From the NCBI GenBank assembly GCA_031368215.1, contig JANLRD010000145.1:1-17912 (forward strand): DNA of 17,912 nucleotides, written 5' to 3'. The position numbers and the translations under genes were made by a program. Under the pieces are notes generated by a model that was given only the letters and a program-made list of their open reading frames with translations, was not told where the DNA came from and searched no databases. Shown here one piece after another: positions 7,159 through 14,566 of the stretch; within the stretch, counting starts at the first letter, position 1, and each line of letters opens with the position of its first letter. This stretch comes from JANLQX01 sp031368215. GTDB lineage: Bacteria > Actinomycetota > Acidimicrobiia > Acidimicrobiales > JANYDT01.

Positions 7159-8277
7159 ATGAGTGATCGTCTTGTTTCGTTGTCGAGTGAGTTCGGCCAG
7201 AGCCCCTGGGTCGACAACCTGAAGCGCGCGTATCTTCGCGATGGAACGCTCATCCGCCTCGTCGAACGTGGGGTCCGGGGAGTCACGAGCAATCCGACGA
7301 TCTTCCAGAAGGCCATCGCCGGTTCGGCCGACTACGACGAGCAACTCGCCGTGCTTTTCGGTAAGGGCATGTCTCCTGGCGCAGCTTTCTGGGCGATGGC
7401 CGACGACGACGTGAGCGACGCGTGCGACGTGTTGGCCGGGGTGCACGGTTCGAGCCGCGGCGTCGATGGCTACGTTTCACTCGAGGTCTCTCCGGAACTC
7501 GCCCACGATGGGCCGGGCACCACGGCGGCCGCGCGAGACATCCATGAGCGGGTTGCCAAGGCGAACCTGATGGTCAAGATCCCGGCCACGGCAGAGTGTG
7601 TCTCGTCGATCCAGGCAATGATCTCCGAAGCGCGCAACATCAACGTCACGCTCATCTTCAGCCTCGCCCGATACGACGCCGTCATCGAGGCCTACATCAG
7701 CGGGCTCGAAGCCCTCACCGACGCGGGCTCCGAGGATCTGTCCGGCGTGGCATCGGTCGCCTCGTTCTTCATCTCGCGGGTCGACTCCGAGGTCGACAAG
7801 CGGCTCGACGCCATCGGCACCGACGACGCGCTCGCCCTCCGTGGCCGCGCTGCCATTGCTCAGGGCGTGCTTGCCTACCAGTTGGCCCGACGACGCTTCA
7901 GCGGGCCACGCTGGAATCGCCTCGCTGCGCTTGGCGCCCGTGTGCAGCGCCCGCTGTGGGCCAGCACCTCGACGAAGAACCCCGCCTATCCCGACACGCT
8001 CTACGTCGACACGCTGATCGGGCCCGACACGGTCAACACACTCCCCGAGCCCACGCTCGAGGCGTTTGCCGATCACGGCACGCTCGCCCGTACGGTCGAC
8101 ACGGTGGAGGCGATCGCCAACGCGCATCACGTGTGGACTGCACTGGCAGCGGTCGGCGTCGACATGGACGACGTTGCCGACGTCCTCGAACGTGAGGGCG
8201 TTGCGTCATTCGCGAAGAGCTTCGACGACCTCCTCGCCACCCTGGCGTCGCGGGTCGGGGATTTCGCCAACGGATGA
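7159..8277 (+). CDS. tal: Transaldolase
   Basis: A 372-residue TIM-barrel enzyme that transfers the dihydroxyacetone unit between sugar phosphates in the non-oxidative pentose phosphate pathway. This length is that of the long actinobacterial/cyanobacterial transaldolases. Seen features: GVTSNPTIFQKAI near residues 41-53, the Schiff-base lysine K140 in NLMVKIPAT, INVTLIFSLARYDAVIEAY, SVASFFISRVDSEVD, and PLWASTSTKNPAYPDTLYVD near the C-terminal side of the barrel. The start codon follows a CAGGAG ribosome binding site. The stop overlaps the start of zwf as ATGA, so translation of the two is probably coupled. All expected active-site segments appear intact. Confidence 0.97.
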   Translation: MSDRLVSLSSEFGQSPWVDNLKRAYLRDGTLIRLVERGVRGVTSNPTIFQKAIAGSADYDEQLAVLFGKGMSPGAAFWAMADDDVSDACDVLAGVHGSSRGVDGYVSLEVSPELAHDGPGTTAAARDIHERVAKANLMVKIPATAECVSSIQAMISEARNINVTLIFSLARYDAVIEAYISGLEALTDAGSEDLSGVASVASFFISRVDSEVDKRLDAIGTDDALALRGRAAIAQGVLAYQLARRRFSGPRWNRLAALGARVQRPLWASTSTKNPAYPDTLYVDTLIGPDTVNTLPEPTLEAFADHGTLARTVDTVEAIANAHHVWTALAAVGVDMDDVADVLEREGVASFAKSFDDLLATLASRVGDFANG

Positions 8278-9770
8278 GCGCTCCGGCAGCCGTCATCGTC
8301 GAACCAACCGTTCTCGTCATCTTCGGCGCGTCGGGGGATCTCACTTCACGCAAGCTGATGCCGGCGCTCGCCGATCTCGAGAAGCAGGGCTTTCTCGACA
8401 CCCGCTTCACGGTGGTCGGCGTCGCTCGCACGGAGATGAGCGATGACGACTTCCGCACGCGGATGTCCACGGCGGTGTCCGACGTCGCAGGGCCGTGGCG
8501 TGACCGAACTTCGCACTTCCGCTACGTGCAGGGTGAGTACGGGGACCCTGCTCTTTTCGCCCGTCTGCGGACTGTGCTGGCCGAGGTCGACGAGGGCTTC
8601 GGCATTGCTCCCGGCACCGGCAACCGACTCTTCTACTTCTCTGCGCCGCCGAGCACCTTCACGCATCTGGTTCAGGGTCTCACCGCATCCGGGTTGAATC
8701 AACCGGGATCCCCTACATCTTATGCGCGCATTATTGTTGAGAAGCCATTCGGGCGGGACGGAGCCTCTGCGAAGACCCTCGACGAGACCATCCACGCCGG
8801 CTTCGACGAATCGCAGGTGTTCCGTATCGACCACTACCTGGGCAAGGAGACCGTGCAGAATCTCCTCGCCCTCCGGTTCTCGAACACGATCTTCGAGCCG
8901 CTCTGGAACCGCACCTACGTCGACTACCTCGAGGTGACCGTCGCCGAGTCGATCGGCGTCGGGCATCGAGGCGGGTTCTACGAGGAAGCAGGGGCGATGC
9001 GCGACATCGTCCAGAACCACGTGATGCAGGTGCTCTCGCTGATCTTGATGGAACCGCCCGTCCGTATCGACGCCACCTCGATTCGCGATGAGAAGGTCAA
9101 AGCACTGCAGGCCATCAAGACCTTCAACGTGTCCCAGGTCGTCCGTCAGGTCGTCCGCGGTCAGTACACCGCCGGGGTCGTCGACGGCGCCCCTGTGGTC
9201 GGCTACCGCGGTGAGGAGGGCGTGAGTCCGACCAGCACCACCGAAACGTTCATCGCCATGCGCCTCGCCTGCGAGAACTGGCGGTGGGCCGGAGTGCCGA
9301 TCTTCGTCCGCACCGGCAAGTGCATGCCCAAGCGCATCACGGAGGTCACGGCGCATTTCCGAGAGGCTCCGCTGCAGCCGTTCGCCGAGGCGATGGGCTC
9401 ACGTCACGAACCGAATTCGCTGACGGTGCGAATTCAGCCGATGCCGGGCATCTCGCTGCGATTCGGGGCGAAGGTCCCGGGGCAGTCCTTCCGTGTCCGC
9501 ACGGCGCACATGGACTTCGATTACGACGACCAGTTCCCCGAAGAAGACCTCGACGGCTATGAGCGCCTGCTCCTCGACGCCATGCTCGGTGATGCCACCC
9601 TGTTCATCCGGAGCGATGAGGTCCGCACTGCGTGGGAGATCGTCGATCCGATCCTGCAGGGCTTCGCCGCCGAAGACGTGCCTGTCTCGATGTATCCGGC
9701 CGGTTCCTGGGGTCCGCCCGAGGCCGACGTGTTGATGGACCTCGAGGGGCATAGCTGGCGCACGCCCTAG
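8274..9770 (+). CDS. zwf: Glucose-6-phosphate 1-dehydrogenase
   Basis: A 498-residue enzyme that oxidises glucose 6-phosphate to 6-phosphogluconolactone, making NAD(P)H at the entry of the oxidative pentose phosphate pathway. The Rossmann motif is VIFGASGDLTSRKLMPAL (residues 15-32). EKPFG (156-160) and the active-site signature RIDHYLGKE (184-192, with H187) are intact. The C-terminal half carries RTGKCMPKRITEV and the usual end. The start overlaps the tal stop by 4 bases. A run of 18 codons, residues 141-158, has 11 ending in A or T, unlike the codons on either side, and begins with a near-perfect 23-base palindrome. The protein stays in frame across it. No opcA, pgl or gnd follows, although opcA and pgl often do in actinobacteria. 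Confidence 0.97.
   Translation: MSAPAAVIVEPTVLVIFGASGDLTSRKLMPALADLEKQGFLDTRFTVVGVARTEMSDDDFRTRMSTAVSDVAGPWRDRTSHFRYVQGEYGDPALFARLRTVLAEVDEGFGIAPGTGNRLFYFSAPPSTFTHLVQGLTASGLNQPGSPTSYARIIVEKPFGRDGASAKTLDETIHAGFDESQVFRIDHYLGKETVQNLLALRFSNTIFEPLWNRTYVDYLEVTVAESIGVGHRGGFYEEAGAMRDIVQNHVMQVLSLILMEPPVRIDATSIRDEKVKALQAIKTFNVSQVVRQVVRGQYTAGVVDGAPVVGYRGEEGVSPTSTTETFIAMRLACENWRWAGVPIFVRTGKCMPKRITEVTAHFREAPLQPFAEAMGSRHEPNSLTVRIQPMPGISLRFGAKVPGQSFRVRTAHMDFDYDDQFPEEDLDGYERLLLDAMLGDATLFIRSDEVRTAWEIVDPILQGFAAEDVPVSMYPAGSWGPPEADVLMDLEGHSWRTP
8687..8709. repeat. Near-perfect palindrome inside zwf
   Basis: ATCC (8687-8690) pairs with GGAT (8706-8709), and GGTTGA (8692-8697) pairs with TCAACC (8699-8704), around a single central A at 8698 with one G/G mismatch pair. 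A second exact palindrome, ATGCGCGCAT, follows at 8722-8731. Both lie in or at the edge of the stretch of unusual codons in zwf. Confidence 0.6.
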
Positions 9771-9800
9771 CGAGTGCGCTCCGGGCAGAACGAGCGCTCG
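9771..9800 (+). terminator. Hairpin immediately after zwf
   Basis: GCGCTC (9776-9781) and GAGCGC (9792-9797) form a stem around a 10-base loop, starting 5 bases after the zwf stop. CGA/TCG can extend it past a small bulge. No T-run follows, so it may be an intrinsic terminator of the high-GC type or an mRNA 3' end structure. Confidence 0.45.
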
Positions 9801-9903
9801 GTCGGCCGGCATCATCGCTTCAGTGCAATGGCGGGTCCGCCGATCGGGTAGCAGGACGATTTACGATCCGCCCACCTCCTTTCTCTCAACGTTTGGACCG
9901 CCC

Positions 9904-10755
9904 GTGCTCTCGCTTCCCGGACCCGTCGTCTCCGCCGAATGGCTCGCCGACCATCTCGACGACCCCACGCTCGTCATCGCCGACGTGCGCTGGTATATCG
10001 ACGGTAAGTCTGGCGAGGCGGCCTACGACGCCGGCCACCTGCCCGGCGCCGTATGGGTCGACCTCGACCGCGATCTCGCCAGCCCCTCCGGCACCGGCCC
10101 GGGTCGGCATCCGCTCCCCTCGCCCGAGCACTTCGCCGCGGCGATGAACCGGTTGGCGATCGGTGACGGGGACGTCGTGGTCGCCTACGACGATGCCGGC
10201 GGATCGATCGCCGCGCGTCTGTGGTGGATGCTCACGGCACTCGGCCGCGATGCTGCGGTGCTCGACGGAGGCATCTCCGCCTGGACCGGTGAGCTGAGCA
10301 ACGACCTGCCGTCGGAGCGTCCCGATTCTCTGTTCACGGAGAAGCCGTGGCCGCTCGGCTCCACCGTCGATGTCGTCGCCGTCGACACGTTGCGCCGCGG
10401 CGACGACGCCGTCATCCTCGACGCGCGGAGTGCCGATCGCTACAGCGGCGAACCGAATCCGATCGACAGGCGGTTGGGCCACATACCGGGGGCGGTTTCT
10501 GCGCCCTGGACGGACAACCTCGACGAGGACACCGGACGCTTCCGTCCGGTGAACGAACTACGCGAGCGCTTCACCTCCCTGGGTGTGCGCCAGGACCGAC
10601 CCGCGGTTTGCCACTGCGGCTCGGGCATCACGGCGTGTCACAACCTCCTCGCGCTCCAACTCGCGCATCTCCCGGCCGGACGTCTCTATCCAGGATCGTG
10701 GTCGGATTGGGCCGCCGACCCGGGCCGACCGGTCCGTGTGGGCGACGCGCCGTAG
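9904..10755 (+). CDS. sseA: Two-domain rhodanese: thiosulfate/3-mercaptopyruvate sulfurtransferase
   Basis: A 283-residue tandem rhodanese that transfers sulfane sulfur from thiosulfate or 3-mercaptopyruvate to an acceptor such as cyanide or a thiol. The N-terminal inactive domain (about 8-130) has DVRWYIDG, YDAGHLPGAVWVDLDRDLA, and VVAYDDAGGSIAARLWW with D97 where a Cys would be. The C-terminal domain (about 153-275) has DARSADRYSGEPNPIDRRLG, HIPGA, and the active loop C238-GSGITA. A CGSG[VI]TA loop is usually associated with mercaptopyruvate sulfurtransferases, but both substrates remain possible. The start is uncertain: GTG at 9904 fits the domain boundary but has no clear ribosome binding site. 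The frame opens at a GTG at 9823. TACGAT at 9862-9867 could be the -10 box. It lies 133 bases after zwf and is probably a separate unit. Confidence 0.9.
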   Translation: MLSLPGPVVSAEWLADHLDDPTLVIADVRWYIDGKSGEAAYDAGHLPGAVWVDLDRDLASPSGTGPGRHPLPSPEHFAAAMNRLAIGDGDVVVAYDDAGGSIAARLWWMLTALGRDAAVLDGGISAWTGELSNDLPSERPDSLFTEKPWPLGSTVDVVAVDTLRRGDDAVILDARSADRYSGEPNPIDRRLGHIPGAVSAPWTDNLDEDTGRFRPVNELRERFTSLGVRQDRPAVCHCGSGITACHNLLALQLAHLPAGRLYPGSWSDWAADPGRPVRVGDAP

Positions 10756-10802
10756 ACGACGGCTTCACGACCCGGCACCTTCACAACATTGGCCCCGGAC
10801 GC

Positions 10803-10855
10803 GAAAGTGCAAGGGGGTGTGAGCCGACGGAATACCCGCACCCCCTTGCACTTTC
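10803..10855. terminator. Perfect 17-bp hairpin between convergent genes
   Basis: GAAAGTGCAAGGGGGTG (10803-10819) is the exact reverse complement of CACCCCCTTGCACTTTC (10839-10855), with a 19-base loop. It lies between the ends of sseA (plus) and glpD (minus), so a bidirectional terminator is the simplest reading. The stem is unusually long and perfect and has no T-run on either side. The exactness and the long loop would also fit a dispersed intergenic repeat. Confidence 0.75.
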
Positions 10856-10926
10856 AAAGCTAGAGCACGTTGCGGCGCTCCGACAACCACTCGCTCCAGC
10901 GACCGCGCGCCGCGGTCAGTCGGTCA

Positions 10927-12720
10927 TTACGCGTGACCGGACAGCAACCGCAGGTCGCGTATCGGCCGACGAGCGGAATCGGCGCCGGCGTCGTCCTCTT
11001 TGCTCTGAGCGAGCCGTTCCGCGTCAATGCGGGCGAGGTAATGCTCGGTCTGGCGTTGACAGGCCGCCTCGTCCCACCCGAGGACCTTTCCCATCGCCTG
11101 CGCGACCACGGGGGCGGCGGCGACACCGCGGTCATCGACTTCGATCGACAGACGCGTCCGCCGGGTCAGGACATCGTCGACGTGGCGGGCACCTTCGTGG
11201 GTGGTCGCATGGACCGCCTCGGCGACGAGGTATCGACCGCCGGTGGTGAGCGCCCGGTGTCCGGTGTCGAACTCGTCGGCGTCGGGTTTCTGTTGCGGTT
11301 CAGCGCCGCGATCAGCTCCGGGAAGCGGCGCGGCGAGGGATGGATCGTCGGCGATCACGTCGAGCACTTCTGACGCGGTCGACCCGTAGCGGGCGACGAG
11401 ATGGGCGAGCACGTCAGGCGCGATGAATGCAGCGCCCGCGTGTTTGGCCAGGGTGACGAGGGCCGTGTCGTGGCCGGCGGCGCCGAGGAGGCCGATCTCG
11501 TGGGTCCGACTCGGCGGCAGGGTCCGACCGAGCTCGACGGCTGCGGCGTCGACCGCGTCGCGACCCATGAGGCGATAGGTCGTGTACTTTCCGCCGGCGA
11601 TGCTGACGAGGCCGGGCATGGCGTGGTTGATTGCGTGCTCACGGCTCAGTTGCGTCGTGGCTGATTCACCGCCGGAGATCAGCGGACGCAGGCCGGCGTA
11701 GACCCCGACCACGTCGTCTTCGGTGAGCGGTTCCTTCAGAACGGAGTTCGCCCATTTGAGGACGTAGCGGACGTCGCTGGCGCTGGCTGACGGATGGTCG
11801 AGGTCGTAGTTCCAGTCGGTGTCAGTCGTGCCGATGATCCACCGGTCCCCCCAGGGAATGAGGAAGAGCACCGACTTCTCGGTGCGCAGGATCATCGCCG
11901 TTCCGGACCGCACCCGGTCTCGTGGCACAAGAACGTGGATGCCTTTGGAGGCGCGGACGTTGAGCGGCTTGGTCACGCCGGCGGAACGCTCGAGGTCCGA
12001 CGTCCACACCCCTGTCGCGTTCACGATGCAACGGCCACGCACAACGAACGAGTCGTCGGCTTCCGTCTCCCTGTCGGTCACGAGCACACCCACGGCACGG
12101 CCGTTCTCGACGACGATCTTCTCGACGGCGAGGCCTGCCAGGCACACTGCCCCGCATGAGGCGGCGGTACGGGCAACGACGACGGTATGGCGGGCATCGT
12201 CGATCTGAGCGTCGTAGTAGCTGATTCCCCCGACAAGCGCTGTCGGGTCGAGTGAGGGCACCAGTTCGAGACAGGCGCGATGCGACAGGTGTCGGTGGTG
12301 CGGCACGGCGGCCTTGCGTCCGGCCAAGATGTCGTACATCAGCACGCCGGCACCGATGTAAGGACGTTCGTAGTGCTTGCGCAGCGGAAGGAGGAACGGT
12401 GCCGGCCGGACGAGATGCGGCGCGACCGTCTCGATGAGCACCCGGCGTTCGCGCAGCGCCTCGCGGACGAGGGCGAAGTTGAACTGCTCGAGATACCGGA
12501 GTCCCCCGTGGACCAGCTTCGAGGAGCGGCTCGAAGTTCCCGAGGCGAAGTCGCGCTTCTCGACAAGGCAGACGCTCAGTCCCCGAGACGCCGCATCGAG
12601 GGCAACCCCGGCGCCCGTCACGCCACCGCCGATCACGACGATGTCGAAGGTCTCCTCCTGGGCCCGGCGCAGCCCGGCCTCCCGTTGGTCGGGACCGAGT
12701 CGTCCGGAAGCGTTCGTCAC
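10927..12720 (-). CDS. glpD: Aerobic glycerol-3-phosphate dehydrogenase (FAD)
   Basis: A 597-residue membrane-associated flavoenzyme that oxidises glycerol 3-phosphate to dihydroxyacetone phosphate and passes electrons to quinone. The FAD-binding GGGVTGAG (31-38) is preceded by FDIVVI and followed by VEKRDFASGTSSRSSKLVHG and GLRYLEQFNFALVREALRER. VNATGVWTSDL, PWGDRWIIGTTDTDWNYDLDHP, GLRPLI and SIAGGKYTTYRLMGRDAVDA are further family landmarks. The C-terminal helical cap is complete and ends in TAA followed at once by TGA in the next frame. The GTG start at 12720 has no Shine-Dalgarno sequence but lies 7 bases after TACGCT, which fits a leaderless transcript. It lies 70 bases downstream of the ABC permease gene on the same strand, so it may be read both from its own promoter and from the importer operon. 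Confidence 0.96.
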   Translation of the reverse strand: MTNASGRLGPDQREAGLRRAQEETFDIVVIGGGVTGAGVALDAASRGLSVCLVEKRDFASGTSSRSSKLVHGGLRYLEQFNFALVREALRERRVLIETVAPHLVRPAPFLLPLRKHYERPYIGAGVLMYDILAGRKAAVPHHRHLSHRACLELVPSLDPTALVGGISYYDAQIDDARHTVVVARTAASCGAVCLAGLAVEKIVVENGRAVGVLVTDRETEADDSFVVRGRCIVNATGVWTSDLERSAGVTKPLNVRASKGIHVLVPRDRVRSGTAMILRTEKSVLFLIPWGDRWIIGTTDTDWNYDLDHPSASASDVRYVLKWANSVLKEPLTEDDVVGVYAGLRPLISGGESATTQLSREHAINHAMPGLVSIAGGKYTTYRLMGRDAVDAAAVELGRTLPPSRTHEIGLLGAAGHDTALVTLAKHAGAAFIAPDVLAHLVARYGSTASEVLDVIADDPSLAAPLPGADRGAEPQQKPDADEFDTGHRALTTGGRYLVAEAVHATTHEGARHVDDVLTRRTRLSIEVDDRGVAAAPVVAQAMGKVLGWDEAACQRQTEHYLARIDAERLAQSKEDDAGADSARRPIRDLRLLSGHA

Positions 12721-12727
12721 GGCACCG

Positions 12728-12733
12728 AGCGTA
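12728..12733 (-). promoter_or_regulatory. Probable -10 box for leaderless glpD
   Basis: TACGCT on the minus strand is followed by exactly 7 bases and then the GTG start of glpD. This TAnnnT-to-start spacing is the usual one for leaderless actinobacterial mRNAs. A weak GTGACA-like -35 lies at 12749-12754 with a shorter than normal spacer. Confidence 0.45.
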
Positions 12734-12790
12734 GGGCCGCCGTGGCAGTGTCACCGCGCCGATTTCGCATCCGCCGACACCGGTGGGCGT

Positions 12791-13615
12791 TCAGCCCTTG
12801 ACGGCGCCGCTGGTCAGCCCGGCCACGAACCAACGCTGCAGGAACACATAGGCCGCGACCATCGGTGCGCTGGCGATGACCACGCCGGCGAAGAGCGCCG
12901 AGTAGTCGGTGCTGAACTCACCGCGCAGCGAAGCCAAGGTGCGGGGAATCGTCCACTTGCTCTCGTCGGTGATGAAGAGCAGCGGGTAGTACAGGTCGTT
13001 CCAGTGCGCGACGAGAAGGAAGATTGCCACGGCGGCCAACGACGGGGTGGACAGCGGAATGACCACTCGTCGATAGAGCTTCCATGGGCCAGCACCATCG
13101 ACCACCGCCGCTTCGAAGAGCTCCCGCGGAAGTGTGCGCATGAAGCCGGTGAGGATGAACACGGCCACCGGCATCGTGACCGCAATGTTCACCATGACCA
13201 GTCCGTGGAGTGAATTGGTGAGACCGAGTTGCTTGAAGAGCGCATATTGCTGGATGCCGTTCACCTGGGCCGGAACGGCCATGCCGACGGTGAAGAACCC
13301 GAAGAGCACCTTGGCCCGCCAACCACCGAGACGGGTGATCGCAAACGCCGTCCACGAAGCGAAGAGAAGCGTCAGCGAAACGGAGGAGCCGACGACCACC
13401 GCGCTGTTGCGCATCGAGCGCAGGATGTTGATGTCGAGAACCTCGCGGTACCCGTTCACGTTCGGTCGGCCCGGGGGCCCGATCGGGTTGGTGATGATCT
13501 GACGCTGCGTCTTGAACGACCCGAACACCACCACGGCGATGGGTATGGACACGAGCAGCGCATAGAAGACGAGCAGCATGCGGCTGCCGATACGACGACC
13601 GGTGATCGGGTTCAT
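12791..13615 (-). CDS. Carbohydrate ABC transporter permease, MalG/UgpE type
   Basis: A 274-residue inner-membrane permease of the CUT1 importer family. It has about six membrane helices: one near the N-terminus (MLLVFYALLVSIPIAVVVFG), a periplasmic loop, then the core helices. The cytoplasmic EAA loop that docks the ATPase is visible at residues 168-190 (EAAVVDGAGPWKLYRRVVIP). The ending VFLQRWFVAGLTSGAVKG is typical of MalG-type subunits. The start at 13615 is an ATG overlapping the stop of the partner permease as ATGA, so the two are probably translated together. The frame remains open much further upstream, but only as out-of-frame sequence of the partner gene. The substrate cannot be told from permeases. 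The downstream glpD makes glycerol 3-phosphate or a glycerol-linked compound a fair guess. Confidence 0.93.
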   Translation of the reverse strand: MNPITGRRIGSRMLLVFYALLVSIPIAVVVFGSFKTQRQIITNPIGPPGRPNVNGYREVLDINILRSMRNSAVVVGSSVSLTLLFASWTAFAITRLGGWRAKVLFGFFTVGMAVPAQVNGIQQYALFKQLGLTNSLHGLVMVNIAVTMPVAVFILTGFMRTLPRELFEAAVVDGAGPWKLYRRVVIPLSTPSLAAVAIFLLVAHWNDLYYPLLFITDESKWTIPRTLASLRGEFSTDYSALFAGVVIASAPMVAAYVFLQRWFVAGLTSGAVKG

Positions 13616-14532
13616 GAGTGATCCGCCCGCACGTCGGCGTTGGTGAGTCGCAACGCGCGGCGCAGGAAGAACGTCACGCTCAGGATCAGCGCCATGAAGA
13701 GCACCGACTCGGTCGCCGCCTCGCCGAAGCTGAACGCCTCGAACGCGGTGCGGTAGATGTGGAAGCCGAGCACGCGCGTGGAGTTCAACGGGCCACCTTC
13801 GGTCATCACGTAGACCAGGTCGAACACCCGGAACGACTGGAGCGTCGTGTAGGCGACCACGATCCCGGTGGCGGGCGCCAGGAGAGGCCAGGTCACCTTG
13901 CGAAAGGTTTGTCCACGGGTAGCTCCGTCGATGGACGCAGCTTCCATGTAATCGCGGGGAATCTGCTGAAGGCCGGCGACGAAGACGACCATCATCTGGC
14001 CGGCGTGGAACCAGATCTGCACGAGAGCGAGAAAGAAGATCGCCGTTTTCGGGCTCCCCAGGAGCGCCGGCCGGTAGTCGGTGCCGAGGGCCTTGAGCAC
14101 CGTGGTGACGAGACCACCGGACGGGTCGTAGACGAAGTTCCAGATGAACCCCACGGCCGCCGACGCGATGATCGTCGGCAGGAAGTAGAGCGCTCGGAGG
14201 AACACCGTCGTGCGGTTGTTGCGCACGAGCATCACGGAGTATCCAAGGCCGATGAGCGTCTGGAAGATGACGACGATCATCATGAACTTGAGACTGACCC
14301 ACACGCTGTTGTGGAACGTGGTGTCGTCGAAGAACTTCGTCTTGTAGTTCTCGAGGCCGACGTAAGCCGGAGAGGTGCCGGGTCCTTCCCAGTTGAAGAA
14401 CGAGTAGTACAACGCCTGCACCGTCGGCCACGCGAAGAACAGCCCGTACATCCCCACGGAGGGAACCGCAAACAAATAGAGCGGCTTGCGCGCGATCAAT
14501 GGGCGCCGCCGCGCCCGAGTGATCGCCTCCAT
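13612..14532 (-). CDS. Carbohydrate ABC transporter permease, MalF/UgpA type
   Basis: A 306-residue inner-membrane permease forming the channel with the MalG-type subunit. A basic N-terminus (ARRRPLIARKP) precedes the first helix (LYLFAVPSVGMYGLFFAWP), then the conserved ALYYSFFNWEG and VGLENYKTKFFDD. The EAA loop is at residues 197-221 (EAASIDGATRGQTFRKVTWP). FRVFDLVYVMTEGGPLNST is typical of UgpA/MalF proteins. The ATG at 14532 was chosen because it gives the normal N-terminus, and AAAGGAC lies about 9 bases upstream. The frame opens further upstream, but that part overlaps the binding-protein gene and does not look like permease. It begins 34 bases after the binding-protein stop. Confidence 0.93.
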   Translation of the reverse strand: MEAITRARRRPLIARKPLYLFAVPSVGMYGLFFAWPTVQALYYSFFNWEGPGTSPAYVGLENYKTKFFDDTTFHNSVWVSLKFMMIVVIFQTLIGLGYSVMLVRNNRTTVFLRALYFLPTIIASAAVGFIWNFVYDPSGGLVTTVLKALGTDYRPALLGSPKTAIFFLALVQIWFHAGQMMVVFVAGLQQIPRDYMEAASIDGATRGQTFRKVTWPLLAPATGIVVAYTTLQSFRVFDLVYVMTEGGPLNSTRVLGFHIYRTAFEAFSFGEAATESVLFMALILSVTFFLRRALRLTNADVRADHS

Positions 14533-14566
14533 TCCTACGATGTCCTTTCGGACCGTCGAGGCGTGG

